A DNA stretch of 64,000 nt from Clostridium sp. Marseille-P2415 (GTDB lineage Bacteria > Bacillota > Clostridia > Lachnospirales > Lachnospiraceae): positions 3,504,837 through 3,568,836 of the forward strand of contig NZ_LT732526.1 in assembly GCF_900155545.1 (NCBI RefSeq), written 5' to 3'. This document shows, piece by piece, positions 5,334 to 12,593 of the stretch; the stretch's first letter is position 1; every line of letters starts with the position of its first letter. The notes under the pieces are model-generated. The model made no database searches, was not told the DNA's origin, and saw nothing but the letters and a program-made list of their open reading frames with translations. The translations under genes and the position numbers were made by a program.

Positions 5334-5794
5334 GGTTCTGCTGTATACATTGCGGGCCGGGTTTTGGTTTAGTCCCGGCCCCAGGCTACAGGCCGGACAC
5401 TCTCCCCCGCCGTCCGGCCAGGTGCCCGGCAAAGGCGCAGCCGTGCCGCTGGTGCCAAAGGACGGCATTTAAAGTTCCGGAGCCTAAGCTTGTAAGTTCC
5501 CCGGCCTTCGCCAGGTTGATTCAATTTCCCCAGTTTTTCCTTGATCACCGTCCCGCCCGGCTCCGTATCGGGTATCCGGTACGGCGGCTTGGCAATTTGG
5601 GGGCAACGCCGGGGGGCCCAAATTGCTCGGCCAATACCTTGCAGTAGCGCGGTAATATTTAGGCTATAAGCATTGTAGACCGCGTCAAATTCAGGTTACT
5701 TTCCCTTGGTTTTAACCATACAGGGATAACAAATATGTCATATTAATTGCGGACGGCCTTTTAAGGCTGTTTAAGATGAAAGGAAGGTATATTT
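5334..5794. other. GC-rich non-coding region, possible origin or packaging signal
   Basis: About 460 bp with no convincing gene and far higher GC than its neighbours. It contains two clear hairpins: GGGCCGGG (5354-5361) / CCCGGCCC (5374-5381), and a perfect 10-bp stem GCAATTTGGG (5592-5601) / CCCAAATTGC (5617-5626) around a 15-nt GC-rich loop. Filamentous phages keep their replication origins and the packaging hairpin in such an intergenic region next to the ssDNA-binding and coat genes. The assignment is by analogy. A promoter for the coat genes may lie near 5700-5770. Confidence 0.5.
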
Positions 5795-6172
5795 ATGAGA
5801 ATGCAGATTATTTTACTTTACGCCGGTCAGTATGATATGACCGATGAAAGAGGTCAGAGAGTGGCCGGTACGTCAGTCAACTATTACTTTAATACCAATC
5901 TGGTTGCAGAGGATAACGTAAACGGGACCAAGGGAACTCGCCCGGCGAAATCAAGCTGTGAGTTTGGAGTGATGGCAAAGATCAAGAGGGCCCCCGCACT
6001 GTATGACGCAGAGTTTTCCATGTCAATCGGCAGTGATGGAAAGCCAGTGCTTAAGATCATGGACCTTGACTACATATCCGACGTGGAAATTGTCCCGGTA
6101 CCTGACAGTCAGCTAAACGCCGGGGGACAGGCACCAAAAGAGGAACCTAAGATGGATAAGAAGGTGAGCTGA
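5795..6172 (+). CDS. Probable phage ssDNA-binding protein
   Basis: 125 residues, start ATG after AAAGGAAGG. The N-terminal 105 residues alternate as beta strands (Q-I-I-L-L-Y-A-G-Q-Y; S-V-N-Y-Y-F-N-T; V-L-K-I-M-D-L-D-Y-I), consistent with a small OB fold. The C-terminal 20 residues are a flexible charged tail. In filamentous phages the gene just before the coat genes encodes the ssDNA-binding protein (pV) that coats the genome before export; position, size and fold pattern fit. I see no diagnostic motif, so the call is by context. Its stop overlaps the next start (TGATGA). Confidence 0.5.
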   Translation: MRMQIILLYAGQYDMTDERGQRVAGTSVNYYFNTNLVAEDNVNGTKGTRPAKSSCEFGVMAKIKRAPALYDAEFSMSIGSDGKPVLKIMDLDYISDVEIVPVPDSQLNAGGQAPKEEPKMDKKVS

Positions 6173-6363
6173 TGAATCTTTCTACATCTTCGGAAGCTGA
6201 TTTTGATTTAGAGGTAGCAGAAGCGGAAGCATACACCCTTGAAGATGGGGAAGAAACCTCTTCCGCTGCTTCACCTGACCATGATTTTGCAATCGTTCTT
6301 TTATTGTTTTTAGGTATTCTGATCGGTGTTTGTCTGATAGGCAGGAGGCGCTGGCATGATTGA
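6172..6363 (+). CDS. Small single-pass membrane protein (minor coat candidate)
   Basis: 63 residues: an acidic N-terminal half (about 42 residues), one membrane helix D-F-A-I-V-L-L-L-F-L-G-I-L-I-G-V-C-L-I and a basic end G-R-R-R-W-H-D, suggesting N-out, C-in topology. Charge layout and position just before the major coat gene match the tip proteins pVII/pIX of filamentous phages. It is translationally coupled to the preceding gene. Confidence 0.6.
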   Translation: MNLSTSSEADFDLEVAEAEAYTLEDGEETSSAASPDHDFAIVLLLFLGILIGVCLIGRRRWHD

Positions 6364-6478
6364 AACATACATAGCGGTATGTTCCGGTGGTATTTGTATC
6401 GGAATGATATTAAAACTGATTGTTGAACTAATTTTCTATGTAATTAGCTCCCTACTGGGGTTAATGATAAAATCTTAA
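6356..6478 (+). CDS. 40-residue hydrophobic phage protein
   Basis: It starts at an ATG preceded by AGGAGG and overlaps the end of the previous gene by 8 bp. The product (MIETYIAVCSGGICIGMILK onward, ending LLGLMIKS) is hydrophobic throughout with one or two short membrane segments. Size and place between the previous membrane protein and the coat gene suggest a second minor coat or assembly peptide. It is below usual gene-calling cut-offs and easily missed. Confidence 0.6.
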   Translation: MIETYIAVCSGGICIGMILKLIVELIFYVISSLLGLMIKS

Positions 6479-6491
6479 AGGAGGTTATTTT

Positions 6492-6752
6492 ATGACTAAC
6501 AAAATTCAGGAAAATGCACGCAGGATTGGACTTGTTGCTCTCCCGGTTGCTGTATCAATGGCTACGGCCGTTCCCGCTTATGCAGCGGAAGGTGCTGTTG
6601 ATATCACTGGAACCCTGACGACTGCATTTACCAGTGTAAAAAGTGACATGCTTGGTACGATTGCCGCAGCTCTCCCGATTGCTTTAGCTGTTGTCGGAGC
6701 AGTCATGGCGGTAAGATTCGGCATTAAATTTTTCCGCCAGGTGGCAAAATAA
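6492..6752 (+). CDS. Major coat protein (pVIII-like)
   Basis: 86 residues, start after AAAGGAGG. Residues 1-31 are a signal peptide (basic start, hydrophobic core, A-Y-A cut before A-E-G). The mature part of about 55 residues has an amphipathic N-terminal stretch, one membrane helix (I-A-A-A-L-P-I-A-L-A-V-V-G-A-V-M-A-V) and a basic end R-F-G-I-K-F-F-R-Q-V-A-K that would face the DNA. This is the textbook layout of a filamentous phage major coat protein. A strong terminator follows at once, which would favour high expression of this gene over the next. Confidence 0.9.
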   Translation: MTNKIQENARRIGLVALPVAVSMATAVPAYAAEGAVDITGTLTTAFTSVKSDMLGTIAAALPIALAVVGAVMAVRFGIKFFRQVAK

Positions 6753-6773
6753 GAACCAGTGTCATGACAAATT

Positions 6774-6803
6774 AGGAGGGGCATGCCCTGCCCTTCCTTT
6801 TTT
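6774..6803 (+). terminator. Terminator after the major coat gene
   Basis: Stem AGGAGGGGCA (6774-6783) / TGCCCTTCCT (6789-6798) with one wobble pair, then TTTTTT. It is placed like the central terminator behind gene VIII of filamentous phages. Confidence 0.85.
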
Positions 6804-6816
6804 GTACAATTTTTTA

Positions 6817-6882
6817 TTGTATCTCAATGAAGTTCCTGATCGGAGCAGCTCCTGGCAGACGGTGAGTCAAATTGAGATACAA
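6817..6882. repeat. Hairpin element 6 of 8
   Basis: The longest perfect arms: TTGTATCTCAAT (6817-6828) / ATTGAGATACAA (6871-6882), with an inner GGAGC-AG-CTCC hairpin. The right arm ends a few bases before the ribosome site of the adsorption-protein gene. Taken as the plus orientation of the family. Confidence 0.9.
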
Positions 6883-6897
6883 AGAAAGGAGTTTATC

Positions 6898-8604
6898 ATG
6901 AAACGTTTAAAAAGGCTTTTCGCTCTTACTCTTGCGGTCTTTATGTTTACGGTGACACCATTTTCCGATTATATCAGGGCACGGGAGGAAGCTCAGGCCG
7001 CCGCTGTTGCTCCGGCTGTTCCGGTTCTTGCGGGGGCTGCAAAGTTCATTTTTGATCTGCTTCTCTCTGTCCTGGGTGTACATATGGCCGGGGAAATGCT
7101 TGGAGGATTCGTGGATGCTCTTGGGGAATGGGTAAAGGTTGACGGGCGGTACGTTACTGTCTTTAACAAGCTGATTGAGGACAGTGCAAAGTGGACTTAC
7201 GGTGAGGTTGTCAGCATTAGCAAAGAAGCGATCAGCATGATCCGGGATTTTCTGAAAACTCAAAAAGGTTATGGTACGGAAACCGGAATCGAAAAGATTC
7301 AGTATGGGGCTGTTTCCCCTGCCTTTGAGGATTCCGTTACTTACAAAAATAACATTGATTTAAGCTCTCTTAATCCCCCGCTTGATCCTGCTGATTATTC
7401 TGTTACGATTCCTACACTTACTGGCGAATTTGATATTTATATCGCTTCGAATTGTGAACGTTTTGGCGGCTATATTACGCCAAGCGTTGGTTATGATGAA
7501 AATTATAAACCTTATAATTACTTTAATTTAAGTCTTTATGGTATTAAAAATGGTGTTCGTAATTTTTTATATTCTTCGATTGCTTATCGTGACGGTGTTG
7601 TTTATTCGAAAGTAACTGATACTAAATATGGTCTTCAACTTCCATTGTCTACCTATTTGGAAATTTTGGATACACTTCCTTTCCCAATTTATGACAATGC
7701 AGACGATATGGGTACTTTTTTATCTACAGGTGTTATAGGGGAAACTGTCAATAATTATAGCGATTATGCTTTTGAAACTGACGTGGAATCTGCTCCCGAT
7801 ATTCAGGGGCGGGAAATTGAAACGGACGGCACGATCGCCATACCGGGTACGGAAGCGGAAATTCTGGAATTGCTTACAAGCATTAAGGAAGCAGTTACCG
7901 CTAAAGAAAGGGAAAAAGCCTTGGCTCCTACTCTTACGGTCATTTATGGCGGTAAATCGAATCAGGAAGAGCCAGAGGAACCTAATGAGAAATTCCCATG
8001 GCTTCCTGACATTACAGGTCCGATTAAAAAGCTAGGCAGTAGTCTTGATGATGTAAAGGCATTTGTCAAGAATATCCCCGGTTCCCTGTCCGATATTTTA
8101 AAGGCTATAAAGGCCATTCCCGGCAATATAGAAGTGATCATTGATGAAGCTTCCGGCAAGATACTGGAACGCTTTACACCGCTTATAGACGGTATGCAAT
8201 CCGTTGTTACTGCTGTTCAGGGGATTCCCCAGCATTTACTTGATATCCTGAATGGCATAAAAGCTATGCCCGGACAAATGGTAGATGCTTTGGCTAATTT
8301 ATTTAATTCGAACGATGATGATTTGGATCCCAATAAGTGGCAGATAAATTCTGATATTGTTAATAAATTTCCTTTCTGCATCCCATTTGATTTGTTTGCA
8401 TGTATTCAATTATTTTCCGAGACATCCTTAAGACCCCGTTGGGAGATTCCTTTTACAGTTGGCAGCCTGGGAGTTCAGGAATCCATTATTATAGACTTGT
8501 CTACAGATGACTGGCAGCCATTAGTTATGGTTATCAGGTTAACGACACTTGTAGGTTATTGCATTGGTCTAATTGTCCTTACCAGGGGACTTATTAAGGG
8601 GTGA
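6898..8604 (+). CDS. pIII-like adsorption/minor coat protein
   Basis: 568 residues from the ATG after AAAGGAG. Features in order: a signal peptide (K-R-L-K-R-L-F-A-L-T-L-A-V-F), an Ala-rich hydrophobic segment near 40-70, a central region of mixed composition, an E/P-rich spacer near 360, amphipathic helices with repeated I-P-G / M-P-G turns (about 380-470), and a C-terminal membrane helix ending R-G-L-I-K-G. Filamentous phage pIII proteins have the same plan: exported, receptor-binding in front, membrane anchor at the end. Codons for about residues 145-282 (7330-7745) are much more AT-rich and Tyr/Asn-rich than the rest, which suggests an exchanged receptor-binding module. Confidence 0.75.
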   Translation: MKRLKRLFALTLAVFMFTVTPFSDYIRAREEAQAAAVAPAVPVLAGAAKFIFDLLLSVLGVHMAGEMLGGFVDALGEWVKVDGRYVTVFNKLIEDSAKWTYGEVVSISKEAISMIRDFLKTQKGYGTETGIEKIQYGAVSPAFEDSVTYKNNIDLSSLNPPLDPADYSVTIPTLTGEFDIYIASNCERFGGYITPSVGYDENYKPYNYFNLSLYGIKNGVRNFLYSSIAYRDGVVYSKVTDTKYGLQLPLSTYLEILDTLPFPIYDNADDMGTFLSTGVIGETVNNYSDYAFETDVESAPDIQGREIETDGTIAIPGTEAEILELLTSIKEAVTAKEREKALAPTLTVIYGGKSNQEEPEEPNEKFPWLPDITGPIKKLGSSLDDVKAFVKNIPGSLSDILKAIKAIPGNIEVIIDEASGKILERFTPLIDGMQSVVTAVQGIPQHLLDILNGIKAMPGQMVDALANLFNSNDDDLDPNKWQINSDIVNKFPFCIPFDLFACIQLFSETSLRPRWEIPFTVGSLGVQESIIIDLSTDDWQPLVMVIRLTTLVGYCIGLIVLTRGLIKG

Positions 8605-8608
8605 TTTT

Positions 8609-8845
8609 ATGCTGGAGAAGATAAGGTACATATTGATAAAGCTTGGCAATGCCTGTGTGTTTTTTCTGCCTGACAGCCCATTCCAGTCATTTATAAACCA
8701 GATTGATAAGATACCTTTTTTAGGCTATCTGAATTATTTTGTACCTGTGGCGCAAATTATCGCAATTACCCAGCTTTGGGTTACAGCGATCGCAGTTTTT
8801 TATTTGGTACAGCTGGCGCTCCGGTGGGTAAAAATGATTGAATGA
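8609..8845 (+). CDS. pVI-like minor coat protein
   Basis: 78 residues from the ATG after AAGGGGTG. It has two or three hydrophobic stretches (A-C-V-F-F-L-P; L-N-Y-F-V-P-V-A-Q-I-I-A-I; L-W-V-T-A-I-A-V-F-Y-L-V-Q-L-A) and a basic end. Directly behind the pIII-like gene, this is where filamentous phages encode pVI, the partner of pIII at the virion end. The P-V-A-x-I-I-A-I-T-Q-x-W-V-T-A motif is a pattern I associate with small membrane proteins of Gram-positive inoviruses. Confidence 0.6.
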   Translation: MLEKIRYILIKLGNACVFFLPDSPFQSFINQIDKIPFLGYLNYFVPVAQIIAITQLWVTAIAVFYLVQLALRWVKMIE

Positions 8846-8909
8846 TGTATCTCAAATTTACCGCCGGCTGCTTCCGATCGGCACAGGCTGGAAGGAATCA
8901 TGAGATACA
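8846..8909. repeat. Hairpin element 7 of 8
   Basis: Arms TGTATCTCA (8846-8854) / TGAGATACA (8901-8909). The left arm starts at the stop codon of the previous gene and the right arm abuts AGGAGG of the Zot gene. The inside is inverted relative to element 6 (GATCGG block). Confidence 0.8.
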
Positions 8910-8923
8910 AGGAGGTAGGCATT

Positions 8924-9556
8924 ATGATTTATTTCTATTCCGGTACTCCCGGTTCCGGCAAGTCTTACCATGTCGCAAAGGATATTTATTTCCAGCTGAA
9001 TCATGGAAAAAATGTCATTGCTAACTTTGATATTAATTATGACATGATAAAGGCAAAGAAAAGGGGGTACTTTTTTTGTAAAGATAACTTTGAATTATCG
9101 GTTGACTGGCTTCTGGACTTTTCCCGGCTGTGTCACCGCAGGGATAAGAGGGGGAAAATTATTGAAGGTCAGACCTGGCTGGTTATAGATGAATGCCAGC
9201 TTATATTCAACTGCCGTTCCTGGAATGACCGGAGCCGCCAGCAATGGGCCAGCTTTTTCACCCAGCACCGGAAATATGGCTATCATATTATACTGGTCAG
9301 CCAGTTCGACCGTCTGATCGACCGTCAAATCCGCAGCCTGATCGAATACGAATACAGGCACCGGAAAATTAACAATTTCGGCACGATCGGTTTTTTCTTA
9401 GGCTTGTTCTCCCTTGGGCATCCTCTTTTTGTGTCAGTGGAATACTGGTACGGGGTCAAGGAAAAATGCGGTGTTTCATTTTTTTACGGGCGCAAGAAGT
9501 ACTATCGCATGTATGATTCATACAAGTTGTTTGACGAGGGCGCCCAGGGCGGATAG
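8924..9556 (+). CDS. Zot/pI-type phage assembly ATPase
   Basis: 210 residues from the ATG after AAGGAGG. It starts with I-Y-F-Y-S-G-T-P-G-S-G-K-S (Walker A at about 7-14) and continues to W-L-V-I-D-E-C-Q (Walker B) about 75 residues later, followed by the S-W-N-D-R and Q-H-R-K-Y-G-Y-H-I-I-L-V-S-Q pattern of the Zot family. This ATPase powers virion assembly at the membrane. It is short: Zot/pI proteins usually run 300-400 residues with a membrane helix and an outer domain. Here only a weakly hydrophobic stretch (F-G-T-I-G-F-F-L-G-L-F-S-L) and a basic tail remain, as might suit a one-membrane host. Confidence 0.85.
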   Translation: MIYFYSGTPGSGKSYHVAKDIYFQLNHGKNVIANFDINYDMIKAKKRGYFFCKDNFELSVDWLLDFSRLCHRRDKRGKIIEGQTWLVIDECQLIFNCRSWNDRSRQQWASFFTQHRKYGYHIILVSQFDRLIDRQIRSLIEYEYRHRKINNFGTIGFFLGLFSLGHPLFVSVEYWYGVKEKCGVSFFYGRKKYYRMYDSYKLFDEGAQGG

Positions 9557-9734
9557 GGGTGGCGCAGCCGGGGCCCCTGAACGCGCCGGGCGCCCTCGCC
9601 AACACCGCAAATGCCCCTTACCACGTGCCTGTAAAACGTGGTCTGGAAATACATGGAAAATTCGTATTTTTTCTAGGAAATACAAGGGCTCGAAAGTAAT
9701 TTTAAAATTTGGCGAAACTACCCCTTTCGCCAAA
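9535..9734. other. Triple hairpin region upstream of rep, origin candidate
   Basis: Three inverted repeats lie between Zot and Rep: CGAGGGCGCCC (9535-9545) / GGGCGCCCTCG (9588-9598), the first arm inside the end of the Zot gene; ACCACGT / ACGTGGT (9620-9642); and a perfect TTTGGCGAAA (9708-9717) / TTTCGCCAAA (9725-9734) with loop CTACCCC. Rolling-circle replicons often place the nick site in such hairpins next to rep. The 200 bp have no gene. Confidence 0.5.
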
Positions 9735-9765
9735 AACTTTAACTGATTAAAGTGAGGTGTTTTAT

Positions 9766-11382
9766 ATGCTTGATAAAAGGTTTTTAGAATCTTGTGATAT
9801 ATGTAGGGAAATGAATAGTGAGGACCAAAAATACTGGTTTGATTTTAAAAAGTCTAAATTCCTACATAACATTGATACGTTTTATTATTCAGTGAAATTT
9901 ATAAATGACTTTACTGCCGATTCTTCGGATATGAATGTCATGAAGTTCCGAAAATACTTTGACGCAATGAATCGGAAGCTCTCAAAAAATGTAAACGTCG
10001 ACTTTCTTCGTCTTGACTTTGGTTCGGGCTTCTCCTTAAACCTTAGACCATTCAGTTTTGCAAAAATGTATAATGTCTGCCTGGAATACCCTGAATGGTT
10101 TGATATCTTTTTAGCTCCTGTAGTTCCAAAATCTTCCGATTCGGCGGTATCCGTCACTTGTGAATTGGTGGTACAGATCAGAAGTTATATGCTTTGGATA
10201 TACGGGGTCAATGAATCATTCGAACGGTCTTATGAATATGTCCAGGCATTAGCCGAACATTTTGGCTTACAGATTGCCTATGCCCAGGAAAACCGAATTG
10301 ATTATTGCTGGCATAGCAATTACCTAAGTAATCCGGAACGCTTCTTTTCCCTGGAAAACTTTTACAAGATGCGTGTAGATCGGTTTAACGATGCTGTCAC
10401 CCATACAGAGAAGAAAGGTAGTCAGGATTATGAGATTGATTATGTTGCCCTGGGAAAGAGAACGGATAAAGTCTTTATTAGAATCTACATGAAGAGTAAA
10501 GAGGTTGTTGAAATGGGTTATAAAGGCTGGTTCTTTTACTTCTGGCTGTTCAACGGATTAATTAACCGCTATGATCTGCATGTTTATGAAGAATGCTATA
10601 AGCGCCGAAGCTGGCAGTACCTTAATATGGCCCGTGCTTCCTTCTACCTGGAACATGGCTCCGATGAAAATGCAAAGTCAGTCTGCCGCAGGCTCTTATC
10701 CGGGGAGCAGACCATGGAGGAAGATACCTTACAGAAATTTGTTGACGGTCTTACACCAAAAGTAAACCTGATTATGAATGTGGAGTATCAGACACGCCGC
10801 CGCCATTCAAAATCTTATGTACTGCTTCCGCTTCGAGATAACAAGTCAAAGTTAACTGCTAAAAGAATTTATGATTACCTGGACAATCGGAAACTGATTA
10901 TGGATTATCTGACAAACTTTGTATTTCGTATGGTAGAACCGGAAGGGGATGTGAATAAATCCCGCCGTGAAATGTGCGGATTCTGGAAGTCTCTGCGCAG
11001 CTGTAAGCTGGTAGATGTACATGTTCCTCCGAAGCAGCTTAAGCTGGTACGGGAATATAGCCGCCATCTGAATGCTGATCTGGTGAAACGGCGGGCGATC
11101 AATAGTATTGTAACGTTAGGATTTTATAATAAGGGTATGAATGAAGATGATATCATGCAAGATGTTGTAGATGCACTTTGTACGTTAAATGATAATGATG
11201 TTGAGAAGGCTTTACGGTATAAAACGAAAAAGGCCCAGCAGCTCAACTCCGATGAACTGCCGGGCAACCTTACATATACTGCAAGGTCTGAACTCACGAT
11301 CATAGATAAAACAACTGGTGAAGTCTATAGTCATAATAGCATGAGCAAAAATGAATTTCAAGGAGATTTTACGAATGAATAA
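9766..11382 (+). CDS. Rolling-circle-type replication initiation protein
   Basis: 538 residues from the ATG after GTGAGG. The middle resembles the replication-initiation factor family of filamentous phages and conjugative elements: an E-N-R-I-D-Y-C-W strand, V-A-L-G-K-R-T-D-K-V-F-I-R-I-Y-M-K-S-K-E strand pair, then N-R-Y-D-L-H-V-Y-E-E-C-Y with candidate catalytic tyrosines. The C-terminal 150 residues are helical and charged. Such proteins nick one strand at the origin and start rolling-circle copying. Length is above the usual 350-450, so an extra C-terminal domain is likely. The end overlaps the integrase start by 8 bp. I cannot fix the catalytic tyrosine without an alignment. Confidence 0.7.
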   Translation: MLDKRFLESCDICREMNSEDQKYWFDFKKSKFLHNIDTFYYSVKFINDFTADSSDMNVMKFRKYFDAMNRKLSKNVNVDFLRLDFGSGFSLNLRPFSFAKMYNVCLEYPEWFDIFLAPVVPKSSDSAVSVTCELVVQIRSYMLWIYGVNESFERSYEYVQALAEHFGLQIAYAQENRIDYCWHSNYLSNPERFFSLENFYKMRVDRFNDAVTHTEKKGSQDYEIDYVALGKRTDKVFIRIYMKSKEVVEMGYKGWFFYFWLFNGLINRYDLHVYEECYKRRSWQYLNMARASFYLEHGSDENAKSVCRRLLSGEQTMEEDTLQKFVDGLTPKVNLIMNVEYQTRRRHSKSYVLLPLRDNKSKLTAKRIYDYLDNRKLIMDYLTNFVFRMVEPEGDVNKSRREMCGFWKSLRSCKLVDVHVPPKQLKLVREYSRHLNADLVKRRAINSIVTLGFYNKGMNEDDIMQDVVDALCTLNDNDVEKALRYKTKKAQQLNSDELPGNLTYTARSELTIIDKTTGEVYSHNSMSKNEFQGDFTNE

Positions 11383-12340
11383 GATAACAGTTAAAAAGGC
11401 ATTTGAAAAGTTTATGGGGTTAAAAGAATCTTATTGTGATAATAGTACCTGTAAATATTATGAGCAGAACTTAAGCTTTTTCTTTGAGTATTTGGAATCA
11501 GAGTTTAAAAAACCAATTGACAAAATTCCGGTGGATAGCCTGGCTCCTGATATCGTACAAAGCTATATAAAACACCTTAGATTTAAGCCCAAATATGAGC
11601 ATCATCCGTTTAAGATCGGGGACGAAAAGAAAGGAAATCTAAAAAATTCTACCATCAGAATTTATACGAGAGCTGTTAAAGTATTTTTCAACTATATTCG
11701 TGATGACCTGGACTGTGAAGTTACTTTTAAAAGACCCCGGCTTCCTACCAACGATTCCCGGATACAACTCCCTTTATACAGTCATGAGGTTCAGGCACTC
11801 GATCAGGTATTCTTAAACTCAACTGAAATGGGGCTTAGAAATTTATGTATTATCCATCTTATGCTTGATGGCGGTCTAAGAAGTGAGGAAGTCATTGGTT
11901 TAAAGGTAAAGGATATTTGCTTTGATAAAGATTACATATTAATAGAAGATTCAAAGAATCACAAGTCCCGTATTGTTCCCCTGGCCTGGAATTTACGAAT
12001 ATACTTACGCAGTTATTTGGATTATCGAGAGGTTAAACCTATGGATGCACTGATTCTTAAAACAAAAGGCTCGGAAGCTATCAACTATAATGTATTGAAA
12101 CAGCTCTTTTTCAGGATAAGGAAATGGACAGGTGTTGAAAGGCTGCATCCGCATTTATTAAGACATACGTTTGCTGTTTCTAATCTGGTAGGCGGTGGAA
12201 ACCTGGAATTTCTGCGTGATATGCTCGGTCATAGTGATTACACCACTACCAGGGATTATGTGAAAATGGCTAACCAATACCGCATGATGGATGCAGATGT
12301 ATATAAATTAGATGCAATTTTCTTCCGTCAAATAAAATAA
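11375..12340 (+). CDS. Tyrosine recombinase (phage integrase)
   Basis: 321 residues from the ATG after AAGGAG. The N-terminal 110 residues are the core-binding SAM-like domain. The catalytic domain shows G-L-R-S-E-E (Arg I), K-N-H-K-S-R (catalytic Lys region), H-P-H-L-L-R-H-T-F (H-x-L-R-H box), L-G-H-S-D-Y-T-T-T and the nucleophile Y in R-D-Y-V-K-M. All key residues are present, so it should be active. It would integrate and excise the element at the tRNA-Lys att sites. Many inoviruses borrow host XerCD; this one carries its own enzyme. Confidence 0.92.
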   Translation: MNKITVKKAFEKFMGLKESYCDNSTCKYYEQNLSFFFEYLESEFKKPIDKIPVDSLAPDIVQSYIKHLRFKPKYEHHPFKIGDEKKGNLKNSTIRIYTRAVKVFFNYIRDDLDCEVTFKRPRLPTNDSRIQLPLYSHEVQALDQVFLNSTEMGLRNLCIIHLMLDGGLRSEEVIGLKVKDICFDKDYILIEDSKNHKSRIVPLAWNLRIYLRSYLDYREVKPMDALILKTKGSEAINYNVLKQLFFRIRKWTGVERLHPHLLRHTFAVSNLVGGGNLEFLRDMLGHSDYTTTRDYVKMANQYRMMDADVYKLDAIFFRQIK

Positions 12341-12341
12341 A

Positions 12342-12405
12342 AGTATCTCAATCAGTCTTCCCGATCAGCCGGAGCTTCTCCGGCCGGGAACTTGGTTGAG
12401 ATACA
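12342..12405. repeat. Hairpin element 8 of 8 (inverted), doubles as terminator
   Basis: Arms AGTATCTCAA (12342-12351) / TTGAGATAC (12396-12404), with an inner CCGGAG-CTT-CTCCGG hairpin. Its reverse complement aligns with element 6. The right arm leads into ACTTTTTT, so this copy can end the integrase transcript. Confidence 0.85.
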
Positions 12406-12414
12406 CTTTTTTAC

Positions 12415-12442
12415 TTGTAAAATTTTCCATATATAATATAAT
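12415..12442 (+). promoter_or_regulatory. Candidate promoter of the cargo ATPase
   Basis: TTGTAA (12415-12420), 16-nt spacer, TATAAT (12437-12442). A second candidate is CTGGCA (12496-12501), 17 nt, TATAAT (12519-12524). The gene thus has its own promoter and is not read only with the phage genes. Confidence 0.45.
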
Positions 12443-12593
12443 TAATACAGAATTATTCATTGGCATCAGCTTAATATAATAGCAATAATGGGAAACTGGC
12501 ACTATGTTTGATTGTGGATATAATCTTAAATATGAATAAGTATCAGAAGTAATAGTCCAAAACGTATTTATAAAAATTAGGAGGTTGATATTT

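Noticed and set aside
6802-6897. Upstream start for the pIII-like gene
   Set aside because: The extension reads through the hairpin element; the ATG at 6898 has AAAGGAG and begins a proper signal peptide.
8842-9024. 60-residue plus-strand frame overlapping the Zot start
   Set aside because: It covers hairpin element 7 and the start of Zot in another frame and has no ribosome site.
9414-9746. 110-residue frame across the Zot end and the intergenic hairpins
   Set aside because: Its composition follows the GC-rich hairpins, it has no ribosome site, and most of it overlaps Zot in another frame.
2841-12405. Repeated TGTATCTCA arms as a CRISPR array
   Set aside because: Copies lie hundreds to thousands of bases apart between genes, differ inside, and have no regular spacers or cas genes.
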